Part shown: piece after piece, positions 1-5,351 of the stretch | How the letters are laid out: each line of letters opens with the position of its first letter | How positions within the stretch are numbered: position 1 is the stretch's first letter | Source: an uncultured Chlorobiota bacterium | GTDB lineage: Bacteria > Bacteroidota > Kapaibacteriia > OLB7 | Assembly: GCA_946481475.1 (NCBI GenBank) | Contig: CAMLOB010000186.1 | Span: 1-7,221 of the forward strand | DNA length: 7,221 nt | Direction: 5' to 3' | Made by a program: the position numbers and the translations under genes | The notes under the pieces: model-generated | The model's input: only the letters and a program-made list of their open reading frames with translations | The model's database searches: none | What the model was told of the DNA's origin: nothing

Positions 1-2369
1 ACGCGGAGACGGGCGAATTTCAGCATCAACTGTTTCCGCCCCACCCCCTCGAAGCGGACGGTGACGCGACACTTCTCCCCTTCACCGACAATCGCTTCGA
101 CCCGCCCGTTGCCGAAGGAATCGTGAGCGACGATTGCGCCGACCTGCAACGATCGCGGCACCTGCGAGTAGTCGTCATCGGGAATCGGATCGGGTGCCCA
201 CTCGTCGAACGTTTCTTCGGGCTGTTGTCGCTGCGGCGTGTTCGCTCCGCGCGAACGGATCGATGCCCCCCCGAAGGAAGAACGGGGAGAGGTCGGTCGG
301 GGAGCCGTGGAACTGAAGCGCAGATATTCGTCGCCGATCTCGTTCAGGAATCGCGAAGGGGTCGGATAGCTCAACTCGCCGAACCGGTACCGCCGTTCGC
401 AATTCGTCAGGTAGAGCCGCTTCTTCGCCCGCGTCACCGCCACGTAGAAAAGCCTCCGTTCCTCCTCCAGCTCCTCCTGATCGCCGGCCGTCTGTCCGAT
501 CGGAAACAGCCCCTCTTCCATCCCGGGAACGACCACCGTCTCGAACTCCAGCCCTTTGGCCGAGTGGATCGTCATCAACGTCACCCGGTCGTCGGCCTGA
601 TCGTAGTTGTCCAGATCGGAGAGGAGAGAAATCTCCTGCAGATACAGATCAAGCGTCCCCTCCGGATTTCCTTCCACATACTCGGCAATGTGCGAGAGCA
701 ACCGCTGCACGTTGTCCCACCGGGCCATCGCTTCCGGCGTCCCCTCATCCTTGAACGAACGGATCAGTCCCGATTCGGTCAGGGCCATGCGGGCGATCTC
801 CGGCAACGGAGCGTCGTTCAGCGTCCGGCGCCACGATTCGATCATACCGGCAAAATTCTTCAGACCGTTGGAAGCCCGGGGCGTCAGGTCGGCGATCTCG
901 TCGGCGTGGCCGGCGGTCGCCAGCAAGGGAACTCCCCGGGAGTCGGCCGCCGCACGGAGTCGGCGGATGGAGACCTCGCCGATCCCCCGCGCCGGACGGT
1001 TGACCGCCCGGAGGAAGGATTCATCGTCCCGCTCGTTGACCAGAAGCCGGAGATAGGCCAGAGCATCTTTGACCTCCGCCCGCTGGTAGAAGGCGACCCC
1101 TCCGACAAGGGTATAGGGGATATTGGCCCGGCGGAGAGCATCCTCGATCGAGAGGGACTGGGAGTTGATCCGGTAGAGAACGGCGATCTCGTCGAGACGG
1201 ACGCCCCGGTTCTGTTCGTCGCGGATCAGGCGGACCACCTCGCTCCCCTCGTCACGCTCATCCCGCAACGTCAGCACGCTGATCTGTTCTCCCCGGTCGT
1301 TCTCGGTCCAGAGAGATTTCTTGATCTGTCCCCGGTTGTTCGCGATCACATCGTCGGCCGCCGCAAGAATCGTCTGCGTGGAGCGATAGTTCTGCTCCAG
1401 CCGGTAGATCTTGTAGTCGGGATAGTCCCGCTCGAAATCCAGAATGTTCCGGATATCGGCTCCACGGAAGCGGTAGATCGACTGGGCATCGTCCCCGACG
1501 ACGCAGATGTTCCGGTGCTTCCCGGCCAGCATCTTCACCACCGTGTACTGCGCCCGGTTCGTATCCTGATATTCGTCGATCAGCACATAGCGGAACTGCT
1601 CCTGCCAGGCCGCCAGAATCTCCGGCCGCATCTCGAACAGTTCGATGGTCTTCACCAGCAGATCGTCGAAGTCCATCGCATTGCTCCCCTTCAGCTTCAG
1701 CTCGTAGTCCTCGTAGACGCGGGCCACCCGCTCCTCCAGTCCGTTTGCGGCCTGCGCGCGATAGAGTCCGGGATTGATCATCGAGTTCTTGGCCGATGAA
1801 ATGCGGTTGCGGATCGCCTTCGGCGCATAGTCCTGCGGGGAGATGCCCCGGGCGGTCATGATCTGGCGGATGACGCTGAGGGAATCGTCGCTGTCGTAGA
1901 TCGTGAAGCTGGAGGTGTAGCCGAGCGCCTCGGCCTCGCGACGGAGGATGCGGCTGAAGATCGAGTGAAACGTTCCCATCCAGAGAGGAGCAGCCCGACG
2001 TTCCCCCACCAGCACGGCGATTCGTTCCTTCATCTCGCGCGCCGCCTTGTTCGTGAAGGTCAGTGCCAGTATCCGCCACGGCTCCACGTTGTTTGAAAGG
2101 AGCCAGGCGATCCGACAGGTGAGCACGCGGGTCTTGCCGGAGCCGGCCCCGGCCACGATCAGCGTCGGCCCGTCGGTCCCGGTCACCGCCTCCCGCTGCA
2201 CGTCGTTGAGCCCCTCGACGCAGTCATCCTTCAGACGTTCCGGGTTTCCCTTTTCGCTCCGCTCACCGTCGCCGGGAAGACTGAGGGAGAAAAGATCGAG
2301 CGAAGTTCCGTCGGTATTCCTGTTATCGGTAGCCAATGTCTTTGTCTGTCTGTTGTGTGGATTGCACAT
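1..2369 (-). CDS. pcrA: PcrA/UvrD-family superfamily 1 ATP-dependent DNA helicase (3' end cut by window edge)
   Basis: ATP-driven 3'-5' DNA helicase of the UvrD/PcrA/Rep family, cytoplasmic; the family acts in nucleotide excision repair, mismatch repair and clearing of blocked replication or transcription. I translated all 789 visible codons and found no stop or frameshift. Helicase motifs appear in order: Q-motif region GLNDVQREAV (residues 53-62), Walker A AGAGSGKT (73-80), Walker B IDEYQDT (264-270), motif III GDDAQSIYRFRGAD (from about 292), motif IV NYRST (about 325), motif V TIHSAKGLEF (about 600-609) and motif VI VAVTRAKK (about 643-650). The tail from about residue 743 (VGAIVAHDSFGNGRV, ending KFARLR) matches the PcrA C-terminal Tudor-like domain, so only a few residues should be missing. 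The start is uncertain. ATG at 2369 gives 52 residues before the conserved core, longer than usual. TTG at 2336 is an alternative without a ribosome site. A GGAGG lies 14 nt upstream of the ATG, further than ideal. uvrD is an equally fair name. Confidence 0.95.
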   Translation of the reverse strand, partial: MCNPHNRQTKTLATDNRNTDGTSLDLFSLSLPGDGERSEKGNPERLKDDCVEGLNDVQREAVTGTDGPTLIVAGAGSGKTRVLTCRIAWLLSNNVEPWRILALTFTNKAAREMKERIAVLVGERRAAPLWMGTFHSIFSRILRREAEALGYTSSFTIYDSDDSLSVIRQIMTARGISPQDYAPKAIRNRISSAKNSMINPGLYRAQAANGLEERVARVYEDYELKLKGSNAMDFDDLLVKTIELFEMRPEILAAWQEQFRYVLIDEYQDTNRAQYTVVKMLAGKHRNICVVGDDAQSIYRFRGADIRNILDFERDYPDYKIYRLEQNYRSTQTILAAADDVIANNRGQIKKSLWTENDRGEQISVLTLRDERDEGSEVVRLIRDEQNRGVRLDEIAVLYRINSQSLSIEDALRRANIPYTLVGGVAFYQRAEVKDALAYLRLLVNERDDESFLRAVNRPARGIGEVSIRRLRAAADSRGVPLLATAGHADEIADLTPRASNGLKNFAGMIESWRRTLNDAPLPEIARMALTESGLIRSFKDEGTPEAMARWDNVQRLLSHIAEYVEGNPEGTLDLYLQEISLLSDLDNYDQADDRVTLMTIHSAKGLEFETVVVPGMEEGLFPIGQTAGDQEELEEERRLFYVAVTRAKKRLYLTNCERRYRFGELSYPTPSRFLNEIGDEYLRFSSTAPRPTSPRSSFGGASIRSRGANTPQRQQPEETFDEWAPDPIPDDDYSQVPRSLQVGAIVAHDSFGNGRVEAIVGEGEKCRVTVRFEGVGRKQLMLKFARLR

Positions 2370-2379
2370 GCCGAACGAG

Positions 2380-2397
2380 GGATCCTCCGGAAGATCC
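2380..2397 (-). promoter_or_regulatory. Near-perfect palindrome overlapping the likely helicase ribosome site
   Basis: Read on the plus strand it is GGATC-c-TCCGGA-a-GATCC: 16 of 18 positions are symmetric, with one mismatched pair. On the minus strand it includes the only Shine-Dalgarno-like GGAGG (plus-strand CCTCC, 2384-2388) ahead of the helicase ATG at 2369. Folded in mRNA it would bury that ribosome site; as DNA it could be an operator. No T-run follows, so it is not an intrinsic terminator. Function is inference, and it could be chance. Confidence 0.25.
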
Positions 2398-2416
2398 CCG
2401 CCTGAGGGAAGATACA

Positions 2417-2485
2417 CCACGAAAGGACAAAGAGCACAAAGCCCGGCGCGATCTTTGCGTTTCTTTGCGACTTTGCTTGCCGTGG
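2417..2485. repeat. Imperfect inverted repeat built of CACAAAG/CTTTGCG units
   Basis: The ends are exact inverted copies: CCACG at 2417-2421 and CGTGG at 2481-2485. The left arm carries ACGAAAG (2419), ACAAAG (2427) and ACAAAG (2436). The right arm carries CTTTGCG (2453), CTTTGCG (2463) and CTTTGC (2471). Each arm is therefore a short tandem series of about 8-10 bp period, and the arms are roughly complementary around a G+C-rich centre (2442-2451). The layout resembles the intergenic 'CACAAAGGACACAAAG' hairpin repeats that I recall from many environmental bacterial genomes; that comparison is from memory, not a search. The element lacks stop triplets in all six frames. No transposase or target duplication is seen. 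Confidence 0.6.
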
Positions 2486-2653
2486 CAGGATTGCAGACAT
2501 TTCCTCTCGTTGTCGCACGGAGTTGCCGATCCGGAATAGCAGAGCAAACATCCCAACTCCGTCGTTCAACAGTCCGGCAACGGAATCTCCCACAGACTTC
2601 CCGTCGTCCCGACAACTCATCGAATTCCGATTTCGCGCCGTTTCAGGCGACAA

Positions 2654-2671
2654 ATACTTTGACAAAAGTAT
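2654..2671. promoter_or_regulatory. Perfect 7-bp dyad, possible operator upstream of the TPR-LuxR gene
   Basis: ATACTTT (2654-2660) and AAAGTAT (2665-2671) are exact inverted copies separated by GACA. The dyad centre lies about 100 bp upstream of the regulator ATG. The A+T-rich site stands out from its richer surroundings and is followed by CTATATGAC. LuxR-type proteins commonly bind dyads of this size, so autoregulation is a reasonable guess. It could also be a weak hairpin or chance. Confidence 0.35.
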
Positions 2672-2747
2672 CTATATGACAACGGAACTCTCTGCCGGTC
2701 AGGACAGTCAGAAATAATCGTTCCACAGATACCGTACAACTCTTTTC

Positions 2748-2752
2748 AAGGA
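2748..2752 (+). promoter_or_regulatory. Ribosome binding site of the TPR-LuxR gene
   Basis: AAGGA ends 11 nt before the ATG at 2764. It is the only Shine-Dalgarno-like match close to this start and supports that choice. The spacing is slightly long. Confidence 0.55.
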
Positions 2753-2763
2753 ACCGGACTCCC

Positions 2764-4437
2764 ATGAACCCGATCGACACCACTTCCAGCGCACCATTAT
2801 CGACATCCACGATTGCACAGCTTAAAGAACGTCTTTCCGAGGCTCTGGAGGTGGAGGCGAAAGTTGAGCTGTTGCTGCAGATCTCTCACGTCTGTCAGGA
2901 ACACAACCTGAAAGAGGCGGTCAGGACTGCAAAGAGAGCTCTGCAGTATGCCCGCTCGGTTGACGATACACCCAGAATCGCTCACGCCCACTTCAAGATG
3001 GCCGAGGCGTTGGTCCGGGGAGGAGAACTGCAGAAGGGCTTGACGCACTACACGCAATCCTATGAACAGACGGTTCGCTTCAACAAGGCAAAAGCCCATA
3101 GTATCGGCATATCCATTGCCCTCATCCATGCCAAGCTGGGGAACTACGACAAGGCACTTGATTTGTACTGGAAAGGACTGCAATCGCTTGAAGAGGACAG
3201 GGTGCTCCCCCCAGGGAAAGTCGAGTTGGGGAAAATAGCCGTCTACACGAATGTCGCCCGACTTTTTCGCGCAAAGGGAGATTTTGTCAGTGCCATCGAA
3301 TATGTCTACAAGGCCCTGAAGATATGTCGGGAGACGAAAACGCCGGAGATGATCGGTCCCCTTCTTGTGGCCGGGAACATCTGCTATTTTCTCAAGGATT
3401 TCGACAGGGCAACTTCACACTTCAGACAGGCTCTGGAACTGAGCAGAGAGGCCGGGGCAAACGCCGCCGCCGCCCGGTGTCTGCTGAATCTGGGGCGGAT
3501 ATCCCTGGATGTCGATGATATGTCATCAGCTCTCAGCTATCAACGTCAGGCATCGCTCTGCATCAAGGATCTCCATGCCCCCGATCTTCACGCCCTTGCC
3601 TTTCTTCTTCTCGGCAAGATTCACCACCACTGGCGTCAGTATGAAGATGCACGCGATTGCTATCAGCGTGCAGTCAATCTCTTCACACAGATTCAGGAGG
3701 CACAAATCTATGGTGAAGCATTCTACGGGCTCTGTCTGATTGATCGGGAGGAAGGGAACCTTGTCGCAGCCGTCGAAGGACTGCACAAACTTCTGGACCA
3801 CACCTTTGATAACGGTTTCGAATCCAACCAGATGGATTGTCATCGTGAGCTGGCAAAGACCTACGAGATCATCGGCGATCACCGCAAAGCTCTGAGCCAT
3901 TTCAAACAATTCCATAAGCTGAACGAGAGAGTGGCAGGGCTGCAAGCGCAGCGGTCGATCGCCCGGGTTCAACTCAACGATTTCTTCGCAGAGCATCAGG
4001 AGATCTTCAGTAAAACAGAGAAGAGGCTGGGTATACTCTCCGAAGAACTGAAAGCCCAGGAAAAACACCTGGCCGCTATCGCTCTGTCGCTGAACGGGAG
4101 GACATCGGCATCAAAGAACGGATCGCCACCGGAAGAGAGCACTCCCGCACAATCGAACGCCCTTACGAAGGGGGAAGAGACCCCCTGGACGATTTTCGAG
4201 GCACAGTTCGAGCGCATCCACGTCAACTTCAAGCAGCAGTTCCTTCAACTTCATCCGGACATTACTCCGGCTGAACTTCGTGTCTGTTGCCTGCTCCGCT
4301 CCGGACTCTCTTCGAAGGAGACCGCATCGGTCCTCTCCATCTCCACCGGCAGCATCGAGGTCTACCGCCATCGCATCCGCAAGAAACTGAAGCTCAACAG
4401 CAAGAGCAATCTCGTCTCCTATCTGAGTTCGCTGTAA
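2764..4437 (+). CDS. TPR-repeat transcriptional regulator with C-terminal LuxR/GerE-type helix-turn-helix
   Basis: A 557-residue predicted cytoplasmic DNA-binding regulator. Residues about 35-385 form helical TPR repeats with the usual A-x-x-x-Y/F pattern: NYDKALDLYWKGL (from 127), DFVSAIEYVYKAL (about 173), FDRATSHFRQALEL (about 213), YEDARDCYQRAVNL (about 293) and DHRKALSHFKQF (about 373). Residues about 400-445 look like a coiled coil (EKRLGILSEELKAQEKHLAA), followed by a polar linker rich in S, P, E and T (about 448-475). The last 60 residues are a LuxR-type HTH: ITPAELRVCCLLRSGLSSKE (500 onward), then ETASVLSISTGSIEVYRHRI and RKKLKL, matching the family pattern 'GLSNKEIA..L.IS..TVK.H...I..KL'. 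No signal peptide, membrane helix, receiver or kinase domain is visible, unlike many Bacteroidota TPR-HTH proteins that carry a membrane segment. The TPRs probably bind a protein partner or ligand; the target is unknown. It lies upstream of the two exported proteins, in the same direction. Confidence 0.9.
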   Translation: MNPIDTTSSAPLSTSTIAQLKERLSEALEVEAKVELLLQISHVCQEHNLKEAVRTAKRALQYARSVDDTPRIAHAHFKMAEALVRGGELQKGLTHYTQSYEQTVRFNKAKAHSIGISIALIHAKLGNYDKALDLYWKGLQSLEEDRVLPPGKVELGKIAVYTNVARLFRAKGDFVSAIEYVYKALKICRETKTPEMIGPLLVAGNICYFLKDFDRATSHFRQALELSREAGANAAAARCLLNLGRISLDVDDMSSALSYQRQASLCIKDLHAPDLHALAFLLLGKIHHHWRQYEDARDCYQRAVNLFTQIQEAQIYGEAFYGLCLIDREEGNLVAAVEGLHKLLDHTFDNGFESNQMDCHRELAKTYEIIGDHRKALSHFKQFHKLNERVAGLQAQRSIARVQLNDFFAEHQEIFSKTEKRLGILSEELKAQEKHLAAIALSLNGRTSASKNGSPPEESTPAQSNALTKGEETPWTIFEAQFERIHVNFKQQFLQLHPDITPAELRVCCLLRSGLSSKETASVLSISTGSIEVYRHRIRKKLKLNSKSNLVSYLSSL

Positions 4438-4720
4438 TTGCGTTCGCAAGATTTCTCCCCTGTTGTTCTCCGGTACGGGAAGCCCCATGTACCTGCTTTC
4501 CCATTCTCTGTTCCGCACAGCATTCTCTCATTGCCGGTTCAAGGCACCACGAACTCCGCTTTCTCCTCGCGAACAACCCCTGTTAAGGTTTTGCAGGGTT
4601 GACATCCGACTGCTCCGAAGCCATACTGGCAGCAAATCCTTGATCTGTGTACGGATCGACAACCGCACGGATGAAGAGATGGCCTCCTTCATCACAATGC
4701 ACAACCAAACGTATGGCACT
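4438..4720 (+). other. Non-coding leader upstream of the T9SS-type gene
   Basis: The frame of the downstream gene is open back to an ATG at 4463, but that upstream part looks untranslated: it has no protein-like pattern, a promoter lies inside it, and a signal peptide only appears from 4721. A short TTGCG-TT-CGCAA palindrome (4438-4449) directly after the regulator stop has too small a loop and no T-run to be a convincing terminator. I see nothing else recognisable. Confidence 0.55.
4599..4627 (+). promoter_or_regulatory. Sigma70-like promoter for the exported-protein pair
   Basis: A perfect -35 TTGACA (4599-4604) is followed after exactly 17 bp by CATACT (4622-4627), which matches 4 of 6 positions of TATAAT. 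Transcription would begin near 4634, leaving about 87 nt of leader before the ATG at 4721. This is the best promoter match I found in the window. Members of this group may use other consensus sequences, so it is a prediction only. Confidence 0.45.
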
Positions 4721-5275
4721 ATGAACAAACACAATGCAGAATGGAAACGATGGGCTGCCGCAGCAGCTCTGATAGGGACGCTCTGTCTCTATCCGCCGGA
4801 ATCGAGAACGCAATCGTCCGGAAGAGCCCATGCTGGTGGGAGTACCGCGCAAGGGACGGCCGGTCATCTTGTGCTCAACGGCACTCTGGGACAATCGGCA
4901 ATCGGCCCGATTGTACAGGCCGACCGCAGCGTGGGACAGGGGTTCTGGTACAGGCCTTCAATCCACGACGGATCTTCCACCACGTACTCGCCTCCATCGA
5001 CGGGAGAAGCCGGTCTCAATACCGCACTACAGGCACACCCGAATCCCTTCAGCGAATCGATCGCCGTCACATTCTCCCTGGTGGAAAGAGAGCGGATATC
5101 GATACGACTCTATGATGCTCTGGGCCGCGAGGTACGGGTAGTGCTGGACGGAGAGCAGCCCTCCGGAAACGGAAGGGTAATGCTGAATGCGACAGACCTG
5201 CCGTCGGGACACTATACGCTCGTTTCGGTGATCGGCTCGGAGCAGCAACATCTCCCGTTGCAGCTTATCCGATAG
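4721..5275 (+). CDS. Small exported protein with type IX secretion C-terminal sorting domain
   Basis: A 184-residue protein. The N-terminus reads as a Sec signal peptide: basic n-region ending in EWKR, hydrophobic WAAAAALIGTLCLY (11-24), and likely cleavage near residue 31. A short module follows (about 39-78: GGSTAQGTAG, LNGTLGQSAIG, VGQGFWY) of a kind often seen in front of T9SS tails. After a Ser/Thr/Pro linker (84-97) comes a typical T9SS type A sorting domain (about 102-184): HPNPF (106-110), then beta strands IAVTFSL, ISIRLYDALGREV and LPSGHYTLVSV. Such domains direct export through the outer membrane and are usually cleaved or used for anchoring. Almost no passenger remains, so the mature product may be only about 70 residues. 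Start choice: ATG 4721 gives a normal signal peptide; in-frame ATGs at 4697 and 4679 would lengthen its n-region. None has a strong ribosome site. It is probably co-transcribed with the repeat protein 76 bp downstream. Confidence 0.8.
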   Translation: MNKHNAEWKRWAAAAALIGTLCLYPPESRTQSSGRAHAGGSTAQGTAGHLVLNGTLGQSAIGPIVQADRSVGQGFWYRPSIHDGSSTTYSPPSTGEAGLNTALQAHPNPFSESIAVTFSLVERERISIRLYDALGREVRVVLDGEQPSGNGRVMLNATDLPSGHYTLVSVIGSEQQHLPLQLIR

Positions 5276-5338
5276 CGGGGACAGGGATGTTGCCCACAGC
5301 AAATCATGAATGAACAAACCGAACTCCATTTATCAATC

Positions 5339-5342
5339 AAGG
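5339..5342 (+). promoter_or_regulatory. Ribosome binding site of the repeat-protein gene
   Basis: AAGG lies 9 nt before the ATG at 5352. An in-frame TAA at 5343-5345 sits between this site and the start codon, so translation cannot begin further upstream. Together these fix the start. Confidence 0.65.
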
Positions 5343-5351
5343 TAACCAGAT

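Larger units (their letters stand above)
2370..2763. other. Divergent intergenic region between helicase and TPR-LuxR regulator
   Basis: The two flanking genes point away from each other, so this stretch should hold both promoters. I see no gene with homology or a credible start. All six frames are open through 2417-2485 because the repeat there lacks stop triplets, which creates several spurious ORFs, including a run of helicase-frame codons upstream to a TGA near 2646. The region contains an 18-bp near-palindrome (2380-2397), the CACAAAG-type hairpin (2417-2485) and a 7-bp dyad (2654-2671). Positions 2486-2653 show no recognisable signal. A TTGACA at 2659-2664 has no -10 box at 16-18 bp, so I do not call a promoter there. 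Confidence 0.7.

Noticed and set aside
123..1799. Long plus-strand ORF of 558 codons
   Set aside because: It lies antisense to the fully verified helicase gene, has Arg/Pro-rich sequence without domains, and arises from high G+C codon use on the other strand.
1258..2079. Minus-strand ORF of 273 codons
   Set aside because: It is in another frame of the same strand as the helicase, which is intact here with all its motifs. No frameshift is involved.
2231..2665. Minus-strand ORFs over the intergenic repeat (144 and 77 codons)
   Set aside because: They exist because the CACAAAG repeat has no stops in any frame. Their sequence matches no family and overlaps the helicase start out of frame.
2659..2678. 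TTGACA followed by TATATG as a promoter for the regulator
   Set aside because: The two boxes are only 8 bp apart, too close for sigma70, and no -10 occurs at 16-18 bp. The TACTTTG here also does not fit the Bacteroidota TAnnTTTG box.
2047..2679. Plus-strand ORF running from the helicase into the intergenic region
   Set aside because: It is antisense to the helicase N-terminus, then crosses the stop-free hairpin repeat. It has no protein-like conservation pattern.
4438..4450. Terminator hairpin after the regulator stop
   Set aside because: The TTGCG-TT-CGCAA loop is only 2 nt and no T-run follows.
4530..4555. tRNA 3'-end-like sequence (GGTTCAA ... CACCACGA)
   Set aside because: No acceptor, D or anticodon arm can be formed with the upstream sequence, so it is neither a tRNA nor a supported attachment site.
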